A DNA stretch of 47,628 nucleotides from positions 1 to 47,628 of the forward strand of contig JAQUVQ010000017.1 in NCBI GenBank assembly GCA_028693285.1, given 5' to 3'. The position numbers and the translations under genes are program-made. Below the pieces are notes generated by a model. The model saw only the letters and a program-made list of their open reading frames with translations, was not told the origin of the DNA and searched no databases. The DNA is from Smithellaceae bacterium. Lineage in GTDB: Bacteria; Desulfobacterota; Syntrophia; Syntrophales; Smithellaceae. This document shows, in pieces, positions 7,914 to 17,870 of this stretch (position 1 is its first letter; each line of letters opens with the position of its first letter).

Positions 7914-10148
7914 ATGGGAACGATTCATAAAACCGGCTGTGTCCTCTGCGCGCAGAACTGCGGTTTGGAAATCGAAGTGGAAAATAACCGCATCGTCAAG
8001 GTCAGAGGCGACAAATCCAACGCCAAGAGCGAAGGGTATATCTGCCGCAAGGGACTGAACGTCGCCTATCACCAGCACAACGCCGACCGCCTGAAATATC
8101 CCCTGAAAAAAGTCGGGGACAAATTCGAGCGGATCTCCTGGGACCAGGCCATCGATGAAATCGCAGCGAAGCTCAAAAGCATTATCGACGAATACGGCCC
8201 CCGCGCCTTTGCCTACATGGGCGGCGGCGGACAGGGCTGTCATTTCGAAGCGGCTTTCGGCGTGCGTCTGATGCGGAGCCTGGGCTCTCAGTATCAGTAC
8301 AGCGCGCTGGCGCAGGAATTTTCCGGCGCCTTCTGGGTCTGCGGGCGAACGCACGGAAAGCAGTACCTTCATGATCAGCCGGATGTCGATAACACCGACG
8401 TTCTGCTGGTATTCGGCTGGAACGGCATGCAGAGCCATCAGATTCCACAGGCCCCGCGAAAGCTTCAGCGTCTGTCCAAAGATAAAGACAAAATGCTGAT
8501 CGTGGTCGATCCGCGCAAGACCGAAACGGCAAAGCTCGCCGACATTCATCTGCCCATCCGCCCCGGCACGGACGCCCTGCTGCTCAAAGCCATGATTTCC
8601 CTGATTCTAAAAGAAGGCTGGGAAAATAAGGAGTATCTTGCCGACCATACGTCGGGCTTTGATTCGGTGAAATCCTGTTTCGAAAACTTCGACGCCCGCG
8701 CCGCCGTGAAAACCTGCAATCTGGACTTCGATCAGGTCCGCGAAGTCACCCGCCTTTACGCCACGCGCAAATCGTCGCTGCGCTACGATCTGGGCCTTTT
8801 CATGGGACGCCACAGCGGTCTGAACTCCTACCTGATTGTGATTCTCCAGGCGATCAGCGGCAGGCTCTGTTCTCCCGGCGGCAACGTCATCAACGGACAT
8901 ATGATGCCCATCGGGCCGCATACGGATGAAAGAAATTCCAAAATCTGGCGCACGGTCGCCACCAATTCCTTTCCGGTCTGCGGTTCCTTTCCGCCCAATG
9001 TCATGCCGGAAGAAATTCTGTCGGATCATCCCGAACGGCTGAGAGCCGTAATTGTTACACAATCCAATCCGCTGCGCTCGTACGCGGACACGACGGCGTA
9101 TGAAAAGGCATTTCAGCGCCTGGATCTTCTGGTGACCGGGGAAGTCGCCATGACGGAAACCGCCGCCCTTTCCCATTATGTCCTGCCTTCCCGCACCGGC
9201 TACGAATCCTGGGACGGCACGTTTTTCCCGATGACCTATCCCGGCATATACTTCCAGATGCGGCGTCCCATCATCGAACCGGAGGGAGAGCCGCTGGAGC
9301 TGGGCGAAGTTCATTTGCGGCTTGCCGACAAACTGGGATTGATCCCCCCGATTCCCGAAAGCCTTTACCAAGCGGCCTTCGCGGACCGCGCCGCCTTCGG
9401 CAAAGCCCTGATGGAATATGCGATGACGGAGCCGAAAGCCCTGAAAGCCATGCCATTCATTCTGGGTAAGACGCTTGGCAAAGCCCTGGGCTCCGTTCAC
9501 CTGGCGGCGCTTTGGGGCATGCTGCTGGCCGCCCCCAAATCGCTGTATAAGAATGCCATTCGCGCGGGCTTTGCATCCGGTCCCGGCTTGGGCGAAGAAC
9601 TCTTTGGGCAAATTCTCGACCATCCCGAAGGCGTCTGGGCGGGAAAAATCGACCCGGAAAACAACTTTGCCGAGGTCAAAACCGAAGACGGCAGAATCAA
9701 TCTGTTCATCCCCGAGCTGCTCGATGAGTTAAAAGCGATCGAAGCGGCGCGTGAAGAAGAGGCCCTGGTTCTGCCTCCGGAATTTCCATTCATCCTGATG
9801 GCGGGCCGTCACATCGACAAGAACGCCAATACGCTCATGCGCGATCCCGCATGGAACGAAGGCAAACGCGCCTGCACGCTGGCCATGCATCCGGAAGACG
9901 CGGCCGCCTTGCATCTGAAAGACGGAGAGCAGGTGCGGGTCATCACGGAGGCAGGCACGGAAGAGATCGAACTGGAACTCACGGATGCCGCGCACAAAGG
10001 CCATGTGGTCATTCCCCATGGATTCGGGATGATATACAATGGCGTAAAGTACGGCGCCAACGTCAACCGCCTGACCAAAAACACGCACCGCGACCAGTTC
10101 GGCACGCCGATGCATCGATTTGTGCCGTGCCGGGTGGAACCTGCATGA
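7914..10148 (+). CDS. Molybdopterin (Mo/W) oxidoreductase, formate dehydrogenase/DMSO reductase superfamily
   Basis: A 744-residue catalytic-type subunit. The N-terminal 4Fe-4S site is seen as CVLCAQNCG followed by CRKG near residue 44. The MGD-binding core includes NTDVLLVFGWN and VVDPRKTETAKLADIH, and the last ~120 residues form the MGD-binding beta-barrel (MAGRHIDKNANTLMRDP onward). There is no twin-arginine signal, so it is cytoplasmic. The residue that normally ligates the metal (Cys or Sec about 28 residues before NTD) is not evident: that place reads ALAQEFSG, and the nearest Cys is about ten residues later in FWVCGRTHG. An AAGGAG site precedes ATG 7914. No dedicated partner subunit is next to it; the Fe-S protein three genes later or the ferredoxin reductase could serve. 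Confidence 0.85.
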   Translation: MGTIHKTGCVLCAQNCGLEIEVENNRIVKVRGDKSNAKSEGYICRKGLNVAYHQHNADRLKYPLKKVGDKFERISWDQAIDEIAAKLKSIIDEYGPRAFAYMGGGGQGCHFEAAFGVRLMRSLGSQYQYSALAQEFSGAFWVCGRTHGKQYLHDQPDVDNTDVLLVFGWNGMQSHQIPQAPRKLQRLSKDKDKMLIVVDPRKTETAKLADIHLPIRPGTDALLLKAMISLILKEGWENKEYLADHTSGFDSVKSCFENFDARAAVKTCNLDFDQVREVTRLYATRKSSLRYDLGLFMGRHSGLNSYLIVILQAISGRLCSPGGNVINGHMMPIGPHTDERNSKIWRTVATNSFPVCGSFPPNVMPEEILSDHPERLRAVIVTQSNPLRSYADTTAYEKAFQRLDLLVTGEVAMTETAALSHYVLPSRTGYESWDGTFFPMTYPGIYFQMRRPIIEPEGEPLELGEVHLRLADKLGLIPPIPESLYQAAFADRAAFGKALMEYAMTEPKALKAMPFILGKTLGKALGSVHLAALWGMLLAAPKSLYKNAIRAGFASGPGLGEELFGQILDHPEGVWAGKIDPENNFAEVKTEDGRINLFIPELLDELKAIEAAREEEALVLPPEFPFILMAGRHIDKNANTLMRDPAWNEGKRACTLAMHPEDAAALHLKDGEQVRVITEAGTEEIELELTDAAHKGHVVIPHGFGMIYNGVKYGANVNRLTKNTHRDQFGTPMHRFVPCRVEPA

Positions 10149-10161
10149 GAAAGGAGACATT

Positions 10162-10965
10162 ATGAGTGAACTGGTAAAAATCAACATTGCAAACCATATA
10201 GCGGATGTCCGCTTCAACCGGCCCGACAAATACAATGCGCTGAGTCTGGGAATGATCGACGCCATGGCCGACGCCATCAACCGGCTGGCAAAGGAGCCCG
10301 GCGTCCGGGTTGTTGTCATTTCCGGCGAAGGGAAGAGCTTTTGCGCCGGGCTGGATGTCGAGAACTTCGCGGCTCTCTTGTCCGGAGAAAACAAATTTCC
10401 CAATCTGACGGAGCGTTATCAGAACAGGATAACGAACATCTATCAGCATATCGGCTACGGGTGGAAAGAGCTTCCCGTGCCGGTGATCGCGGCCATTCAC
10501 GGCGTAGCGCTGGGCGGCGGTTTCCAGATCGCCATGGGGGCGGACATTCGCTTCAGCACGCCCGATGCCAAGTTCTCGCTGATGGAAATGAGATGGGGAT
10601 TGATTCCGGACATGAGCGTCACCCAGACCATCCGTGATTTCGTGTCGATGGACGTGGCCAAGGAACTGATCTTTACGGGCAAAGTCATCAAAGGCGAAGA
10701 GGCGGCCCGGTTGAATCTGGTGACGCACGTCTGTGAAAAGCCCCATGAAGAGGCTATGGTCCTGGCCCGGGAAATTGCGTCCAAAAATCCCGATGCCGTG
10801 CGCGCGGCCAAAAAGCTGATCAATGAGGTCTGGCATGGAGATTCCGCCAGGGGACTGATGATGGAATCCGAGCTGATGATGACGCTCATGGGAAGTCCCA
10901 ACCAGTTGGAGGCGATGAACGCAAACTTTACCAAGCAGCCGCCAAAATTCAAAGACCCGGCTTGA
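10162..10965 (+). CDS. Crotonase-family protein (enoyl-CoA hydratase/isomerase)
   Basis: A 267-residue crotonase-fold protein that should bind an acyl-CoA and stabilise an enolate in its oxyanion hole. Landmarks are FCAGLDVENF (first oxyanion-hole loop), GVALGGGFQIAMGADIRF and FSLMEMRWGLIPDM. The second catalytic Glu of enoyl-CoA hydratase is kept (LMEMRWG), but the first, normally in GGGxEL, is Gln here (GGGFQI). Loss of one acid suggests an isomerase or another crotonase reaction rather than plain hydration. ATG 10162 follows GAAAGGAGACATT and is preferred to the earlier in-frame ATG inside the previous gene. Its presence indicates that the operon handles a CoA thioester. Confidence 0.85.
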   Translation: MSELVKINIANHIADVRFNRPDKYNALSLGMIDAMADAINRLAKEPGVRVVVISGEGKSFCAGLDVENFAALLSGENKFPNLTERYQNRITNIYQHIGYGWKELPVPVIAAIHGVALGGGFQIAMGADIRFSTPDAKFSLMEMRWGLIPDMSVTQTIRDFVSMDVAKELIFTGKVIKGEEAARLNLVTHVCEKPHEEAMVLAREIASKNPDAVRAAKKLINEVWHGDSARGLMMESELMMTLMGSPNQLEAMNANFTKQPPKFKDPA

Positions 10966-10981
10966 AAAAAAGGAGGAAGAC

Positions 10982-11689
10982 ATGGACCTGAAGAAAGTCA
11001 ATGAAACGCTGAACACCTACATCCGGCCGCAGACTTTTCCCATTGCCGTCAGGCTATTCGCGGCCGGGGAAGCGCTTCCGGCCAAAGTCAAAATCCCCGT
11101 CCGGGATCTGGGCTATCCGATCGCGCTTTGCCAGGCATGGGCTCTCTCCCGGCGACACGGCATGGTTGTAGCCGTCGGCAAAGAAGACCAGTGCTGCATT
11201 GGAGGCCACATCGCCATGGGATTCATGGACCATCCTCCGCAGGGAGGTCTGGGCGACGATTCAAAAAATCATGAGCCGGGCCGCTACGCCTATATGGTGT
11301 CGGCGCCCATCGACCGGGCCGATTTCGAGCCGGACCTGATCTGTCTGTTCGTCAACTCCGCCCAGGCGATGCGCCTGGCGCAGGCTGCCGCCAACGGAGG
11401 CGGCGGCATCGCTCCGACGCTGCCGAGCGGCATGGGAAGCTGCGGAGACATTGCGGCGCGCACGGTCAAAACGGATCTGAGCCAGTTTATCCTTCCCTCG
11501 GGCGGAACCAGGGTCTATGCTTCCACGCAGGATGACGAACTCATTTTCACGATCCCGAAAAGTAAAATCGACCTTATGATGAAGGCGCTGCAGGATACGC
11601 ATGCCATCGGATTCCGCTACCCCGTCCTGACGGATGTGCGGCATCGTCCGAACCTGCCGCCCTTCCTCGAAATTCCGAAAAATGCGTAA
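10982..11689 (+). CDS. DUF169 family protein
   Basis: A 235-residue soluble protein recognised as DUF169 by its overall pattern: an N-terminal PIAVRLF strand, a conserved ALCQAW segment, DQCCIGGH with paired cysteines, then CLFVNSAQAMRL and a glycine-rich SGMGSCGDIAA stretch. The function of this family is not established; it is common in anaerobes and archaea and often lies near redox enzymes. The conserved cysteines could bind a metal or cluster (inference). It sits between the crotonase (16 bases upstream, AAAGGAGGAAGAC ribosome site) and the Fe-S protein, clearly within the same operon. Confidence 0.78.
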   Translation: MDLKKVNETLNTYIRPQTFPIAVRLFAAGEALPAKVKIPVRDLGYPIALCQAWALSRRHGMVVAVGKEDQCCIGGHIAMGFMDHPPQGGLGDDSKNHEPGRYAYMVSAPIDRADFEPDLICLFVNSAQAMRLAQAAANGGGGIAPTLPSGMGSCGDIAARTVKTDLSQFILPSGGTRVYASTQDDELIFTIPKSKIDLMMKALQDTHAIGFRYPVLTDVRHRPNLPPFLEIPKNA

Positions 11690-11721
11690 CCTCCGGGAAA
11701 GAAAATTAATGAGGTGAAGCC

Positions 11722-12736
11722 ATGTGGGATGCTTCAAAATGCGATTATTGCGGCGATTGTCTGGTCAGATGCCGCTATGTCGATTACGACAGGGACAGGG
11801 CCGCACGCGAAATAAAGCTTCTCATGGAAGGCCAGGCGGCGGATATTCTTGGGTCATGCATTACCTGCAACGCCTGTGTTCAAACCTGCCCCACCGGCGC
11901 CGATCCGGCCGATCTCATCTACACCTTGCAGGAGAAAACCGGGGCCAGTCCGATCATCGCAGGCTTTAAACCCTTTATCGATGCCGTCATTCAGGGGTTT
12001 GAAGAAGGCGGCGCAGGCATCATCGTGGAAGGAGAAGCAAACAAGCCTGTTTTGTCCCTGGATTCCTTCGGCATCAAGCAGTTTCCGAAAGGCACGATGG
12101 AAAGCCGAATGTTCAAAGGCATGACCGTGGTACGGGGAAAGCCGTACGCTTCCCTGGTCGGCATGTGCCATATGGGTGGTGCGAGTCTGACCGCAAGGTA
12201 TGCTCAAAAAGTGATTGAAGGCCTGTCCGCGCTCGGCAAGGATATCGTTTACCTGCACAACGAAGGATACGTTCTGGCCCATGTCAAAGCGAAGGAGTTG
12301 GGCATTGACGTCCCCTACCGGTATATGCACCTGTTCGAATACCTGCTCGACTATCTGAAGAGCAACGCAGGCGACATCACACCGCTGAACCGGAAAATCG
12401 CCTATCAGCCAAACTGCGCCGCCCGGTGGATTCCCCATCAGGACGCGTGGCTGGACGAAATTTTCGATCGGATCGGTGTAAAGCGCGTGTCGAGAAAATA
12501 CGAAGGAGTGGACGCCCTGTGCTGCGGCGGACCGGCGCTTGCCGTCAACCGGGAGCTGGCGGCGAAAATTCAAAACGACAACATTTGGGATGCCCGGGAC
12601 AATCAGGCCGAAGCCCTGGTGACCATCTGTCCCATGTGCGATCTCGTGCTCGGCGCCCCGACCGCAAAAGCCGGTTTGCCGAAAATATTCATCACCGATA
12701 TTTGCCGCATGGCCCTGGGCGAGGCGCCCTGGCCCG

Positions 12737-12750
<14 letters not shown>
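11722..12750 (+). CDS. Iron-sulfur protein with two 4Fe-4S sites and a CCG domain (HdrD/GlpC-like)
   Basis: A 342-residue electron-transfer protein. The N-terminus holds two ferredoxin-type sites, CDYCGDCLVRC and CITCNACVQTCP, about 40 residues apart. The C-terminal half carries one complete cysteine-rich (CCG) unit: QPNCAARW, then CCGGP, then CPMCD, the signature of HdrB/HdrD, GlpC and LutA-type proteins that bind a noncubane cluster. The first CCG unit looks degenerate (MCHMGGAS). It is the last gene of the operon, so it probably collects electrons from the upstream oxidoreductases and passes them to a thiol/disulfide or quinone-type acceptor (inference). Its end overlaps the convergent regulator gene by 14 bases, leaving no room for a conventional terminator. 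Confidence 0.82.
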
Positions 12751-14758
<2,008 letters not shown>

Positions 14759-14783
14759 TCACCTCTGCACAGAGAAATGCGGA

Positions 14784-14820
14784 TGTCTCACAAATGTCTC
14801 AATTTTGTCTCAGTGAGACA
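14784..14820. promoter_or_regulatory. Operator / upstream activating sequence: three TGTCTCA repeats plus one inverted copy
   Basis: TGTCTCA occurs at 14784, 14795 and 14806, each exactly 11 bases apart (one helical turn). The third copy with TGAGACA at 14814-14820 forms a perfect 15-base palindrome. The cluster sits 26-62 bases upstream of the regulator start and 86-122 bases upstream of a sigma-54 promoter on the + strand, a usual place for an enhancer. It is probably bound by the Fis-type HTH of the adjacent regulator and may also give autoregulation. Confidence 0.7.
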
Positions 14821-14903
14821 TCCTTAAAGCATTTTTTGATACAAAAATCCAGAGGAAATTTAAAAAAAGCAAAACAAAACAACAATATAAAATTATTTAA
14901 GAA

Positions 14904-14920
14904 TTGGCATACTGAATGCT
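14904..14920 (+). promoter_or_regulatory. Sigma-54 (-24/-12) promoter
   Basis: TTGGCATACTGAATGCT has the invariant GG (14906-14907) and GC (14918-14919) with exactly 10 bases between, and matches most of the TGGCAC-N5-TTGCT consensus. It points toward the operon starting at 15371 and would leave a leader of about 440 bases. Confidence 0.6.
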
Positions 14921-14966
14921 AGTCATTTTATAGAAATAATGATTGACTGAAACAAATACAATCAAT

Positions 14967-15021
14967 GCGGTTAATTTCACTAACCGCTAAAATCCCCCTT
15001 TTTTAATCCTACCGAAGGGGG
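14967..15021. repeat. Two consecutive hairpins in the leader before 15371
   Basis: GCGGTTA (14967-14973) pairs with TAACCGC (14981-14987) across a 7-base loop. CCCCCTT (14994-15000) pairs with AAGGGGG (15015-15021). The second resembles dispersed CCCCCTT/AAGGGGG-type repeat remnants of many bacterial intergenic regions; a role in attenuation is possible but not shown. Confidence 0.45.
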
Positions 15022-15129
15022 AGAGGGATTCGGGGAGTAAATAGGTATCTCCAACATGCCTTCCCTGGACCCTCTCCCTCGCCTTCCTTGAACGCGTCTT
15101 CAGGCTCATCTTTTTGATAATTGCGTTTC

Positions 15130-15238
15130 TTTTCACTCATCACTTTTCACTTGTCTTTTTCCATCCACAATCCACTATTCACCATCCACCATCCACCATT
15201 CACTCATCGCTCGTCACTCGTTACTCATCACTCATATC
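15130..15238 (+). repeat. G-poor low-complexity tract of CATCAC/CCATCCA/CACTCAT units
   Basis: About 110 bases made of degenerate repeats such as CACTCATCAC, CCATCCACCATCCACC and TCACTCGTTACTCATCACTCA, almost without G on the + strand. It lies in the untranslated leader between the sigma-54 promoter and 15371. The rest of the 14821-15370 gap shows no convincing gene: the open frame at 15121-15408 is only this low-complexity tract read through. Confidence 0.7.
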
Positions 15239-15370
15239 CCTCCTTGACCCCCGTGCTTTTTCAGTGTAGGAAACCATCAGTGATCCGAAAGAAAGGAGGC
15301 CGTTTCGCCCACAGTTTCCTTTTATTTTTTTCGGGGCATGATCATCACCCCAACGTAAAAGGAGACCATC

Positions 15371-15721
15371 ATGAGCGAAGCAGACGGACCCAGAATCACA
15401 AACATTAAGATCAATCCCGACAACCTTTACAAAGAAGAGTCTTTTACGGATCTGACCTTCGCCACGATCCGGCGCCTCACGCCGGTCAAAATCGACGGTT
15501 CGACGGATGAGAGCCGCCAGCCCCTTTTCACCGGAATGGCTCAGCTCATGTCCCCCAACGGACCGATCCCGGTTCAGTGCCTGATCGAAGGCGCCTCAAC
15601 GCTCAGCGATGCGGCGGCCAAACTGCCCGACGCCATTGAAAAAGCGGTTCAAGGCATGATCGCCGAAGCGCAGGAACTGGAGCGGCAGGAAGCCTCCAAA
15701 CTCATTGTCCCCGGCCAATAA
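15371..15721 (+). CDS. Conserved-looking small protein of unknown function
   Basis: A 116-residue soluble protein that I do not recognise. It has no signal peptide, membrane segment or cysteine cluster; it has one cysteine (VQCLIEG) and an acidic, helical C-terminus (DAIEKAVQGMIAEAQELERQ). An AAAAGGAGACCATC ribosome site precedes ATG 15371. Coding character is supported by its normal codon pattern and by tight linkage: the next gene starts 15 bases later. As first gene of the operon likely driven by the sigma-54 promoter at 14904, it may be a small regulator or chaperone-like partner of the enzymes that follow (inference). Confidence 0.75.
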   Translation: MSEADGPRITNIKINPDNLYKEESFTDLTFATIRRLTPVKIDGSTDESRQPLFTGMAQLMSPNGPIPVQCLIEGASTLSDAAAKLPDAIEKAVQGMIAEAQELERQEASKLIVPGQ

Positions 15722-15736
15722 CAAAGAGGTGCAGCC

Positions 15737-16126
15737 ATGATCGACAACACCATCGCCGCCTGGCACAAACTGGTTGAAGAAAGAGACGCAGCCGGTCTGG
15801 ACCGCATTCTTGCGGAGAACGTCGTTTTTCATTCCCCCGTGGTCCATACGCCGCAGGCCGGAAAACCGATCACCACCCTGTACCTGACGGCGGCCCTGCA
15901 CGTCCTCAACAACGACACGTTTCACTATCTTCGGGAAGTCGCTTCCGGCAACCATGCCGTGCTTGAATTTCTGACGGTCATTGACGGCATCTCCATCAAC
16001 GGCGTAGATATGATCACTTGGGGCGAAGACGGCAGGATCACCGACTTCAAGGTGATGCTCCGTCCGCTGAAAGCCGTCAACCTGGTTCACAAAATGATGG
16101 GGGAAATGCTGCAGAAGATCAAGTGA
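15737..16126 (+). CDS. NTF2-like / SnoaL-like protein
   Basis: A 129-residue protein with the cone-shaped NTF2/SnoaL pattern: an N-terminal helix (IAAWHKLVEERDAAGLDRILAENVVFHSPV), then strands including HAVLEFLTVIDGISINGVDMITW and a final DGRITDFKVMLRP strand. This fold serves hydrolases, isomerases and simple ligand-binding proteins. No definite catalytic pair is obvious; His and Asp residues are present in the pocket region. It stands between the small unknown protein and the XRE-cupin regulator with short spacers, with an AAAGAGGTGCAGCC ribosome site. A role on the substrate of the downstream acyl-CoA dehydrogenase is possible. Confidence 0.7.
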   Translation: MIDNTIAAWHKLVEERDAAGLDRILAENVVFHSPVVHTPQAGKPITTLYLTAALHVLNNDTFHYLREVASGNHAVLEFLTVIDGISINGVDMITWGEDGRITDFKVMLRPLKAVNLVHKMMGEMLQKIK

Positions 16127-16150
16127 CGCCTTTTTTACAGGATGAAATCC

Positions 16151-16699
16151 ATGGCAAAAGTAAAAGAACACAAGAAGTCCTTCGGTCAGAGCATCAAGGC
16201 ATACCGCGAAAGCAGAAAACTGAGCATTAAAGACCTGGCGCATGAAACAGGCTATCCGGCCGACCTTCTGGAAAAGGTTGAAAAGGATGAAACCACCGCC
16301 CCGGTGGCGCTTGTTCTGCAGTTGAGCCGCACGCTGAAAGTGGACGTCGCCGCGCTGGACGGCGACGAAAACAAAAAAGCCTCCTCAAGAGTCAAAAGCC
16401 AGAAAAAGCGCGCAGGCTCCTACGCCTACACGCAGTTGACCAAATCCGGCTCCGATAAGCATCTGGGCGCGTATCTCGTCACCATCGAGCCCAACACCGC
16501 CCACGAAGGCGTGGAATACCACCACGAAGGGGAAGAGTTCGTCTATGTCTTAAAGGGAAAGCTTTCCATTTCGGTCGGCAGGAACACCAGCCTTCTGGGA
16601 CCGGGCCAGTGCATTCACTTCAATTCGGCGCTGCATCACGCGCTGAGCAATCCTTCCCCCGACAAAACGGAACTTCTCGTCGTTCTGTATATTCCCTGA
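16151..16699 (+). CDS. XRE-family regulator with C-terminal cupin sensor domain
   Basis: A 182-residue two-domain regulator. Residues ~10-65 form an XRE/Cro-type helix-turn-helix (SIKAYRESRKLSIKDLAHETG, then PADLLEKVEKDE). A lysine-rich linker (KASSRVKSQKKR) leads to a cupin-2 barrel with the metal or ligand motif EYHHEGEEFVYVLKGK and a closing FNSALHHALSN. HTH-cupin proteins generally sense a small metabolite and repress or activate a nearby metabolic gene. ATG 16151 has AGGATGA at good distance; ATG 16142 is an in-frame alternative adding three residues. It precedes the acyl-CoA dehydrogenase by 10 bases, so it may tune that operon together with the sigma-54 regulator. Confidence 0.85.
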   Translation: MAKVKEHKKSFGQSIKAYRESRKLSIKDLAHETGYPADLLEKVEKDETTAPVALVLQLSRTLKVDVAALDGDENKKASSRVKSQKKRAGSYAYTQLTKSGSDKHLGAYLVTIEPNTAHEGVEYHHEGEEFVYVLKGKLSISVGRNTSLLGPGQCIHFNSALHHALSNPSPDKTELLVVLYIP

Positions 16700-16709
16700 A
16701 GGAAAAACG

Positions 16710-17849
16710 ATGGCCTTTGAAATCACAAGCGAACAGGAAATGATCCGGCTCATGGCCAGGGATTTTGCCAGAAAAGAGCTGGAACCGATGGCGGCGGCAT
16801 GGGAGCGTCAGGGCATTTTCCCGATGGACGCAGTCAAAAAAATGGGGGAGCTGGGCCTTTTGGGCATGATGGTGCCGCCTGAACTCGGCGGCTCCGGCGC
16901 CGGCGCGGTAGCCTACTCCCTGGCGCTGCAGGAAATCGCCTATGCGTGCGCGTCAAGCGCGGTCACCATGTCGGTCGCCAACCTCTCCACGGAGCCGCTT
17001 CTCAAATTCGGCAGCCCGGAGCAGAAAGAAAAATGGCTGGTGGGACTTGCCGAAGGATCGCTTCTCGGCGCGTTTGCTCTGACGGAGCCGGGCGCCGGCT
17101 CCGACCCGGGATCGATGACAACCACCGCCGTCCTTCGGAAGGACAAATACATCATCAACGGCACCAAAGTCTTTATCACGCACGGCCAGTATGCCGATGT
17201 CATCAACCTGATCGCCCGGACGGGCCAGGAAAGAGGCGCCAAAGGCCTCTCGGCGTTCATCATCGAAAAAGGCATGCCCGGGTTTACCATCGGAACCAAA
17301 GAGGACAAACTGGGGCTGAGGGCGTCCAATACCGTAGAACTGGTGTTCGAGGACTGCGAGGTTCCCGCGAAAAACCTGCTGGGCAATCCCGGCGAGGGAT
17401 TCAAGGTGGCCATGCTCGCCCTGGACAGCGGCAGAATCGGCATTGCCTCCCAGGCCGTCGGCATCGCCAGAGCGGCGCTGGATGAAGCGCTTTCCTATAC
17501 GCAGCAAAGGCGTCAGTTCGGGAAAACCATCAATTCGTTCCAGGCCATTCAATTCATGATCGCGGATGCCGCAACCCGAATTGAAGCGGCATCCTGGCTG
17601 ACGCTGGCCGCGGCCGACCGCAAGGATCGCGGACTGAAGTTCACCAAGGAAGCTTCCATGGCCAAACTGTACGCCTCGGAAACGGCCAACAAGGCCGCCT
17701 ACATGGCGCTGCAGGTCCACGGCGGATACGGCTACACCAAAGAGTACAAAGTCGAACGCCTGTACCGGGACGCCCGCGCCACGACCATCTATGAAGGCAC
17801 ATCGGAAGTTCAGCGCATCGTCATCGCCAGAGAAGTCATCAAACCATGA
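16710..17849 (+). CDS. Acyl-CoA dehydrogenase
   Basis: A 379-residue FAD enzyme that removes two hydrogens across the alpha-beta bond of an acyl-CoA and hands electrons to ETF or an equivalent. FAD and substrate motifs are visible: ALTEPGAGSDPGSM near residue 125, FITHGQYADV, RRQFGKTINSFQAIQ, and the C-terminal LQVHGGYGYTKEYKVERLYRDARATTIYEGTSEVQR. The catalytic Glu of the IYEGT motif is present, so it should be active. AAGGAA lies before ATG 16710. It ends the operon and converges on otsB, 21 bases away. Chain-length or ring specificity cannot be assigned; it differs clearly from the second acyl-CoA dehydrogenase at 23517. Confidence 0.92.
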   Translation: MAFEITSEQEMIRLMARDFARKELEPMAAAWERQGIFPMDAVKKMGELGLLGMMVPPELGGSGAGAVAYSLALQEIAYACASSAVTMSVANLSTEPLLKFGSPEQKEKWLVGLAEGSLLGAFALTEPGAGSDPGSMTTTAVLRKDKYIINGTKVFITHGQYADVINLIARTGQERGAKGLSAFIIEKGMPGFTIGTKEDKLGLRASNTVELVFEDCEVPAKNLLGNPGEGFKVAMLALDSGRIGIASQAVGIARAALDEALSYTQQRRQFGKTINSFQAIQFMIADAATRIEAASWLTLAAADRKDRGLKFTKEASMAKLYASETANKAAYMALQVHGGYGYTKEYKVERLYRDARATTIYEGTSEVQRIVIAREVIKP

Positions 17850-17870
17850 TCCTTCGCAAGAAAGCCGGAC

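Noticed and set aside
15121-15408. Open frame through the CATCAC-rich tract
   Set aside because: Peptide is only low-complexity His/Ser/Phe sequence, overlaps the start of the real gene at 15371, and has no ribosome site.
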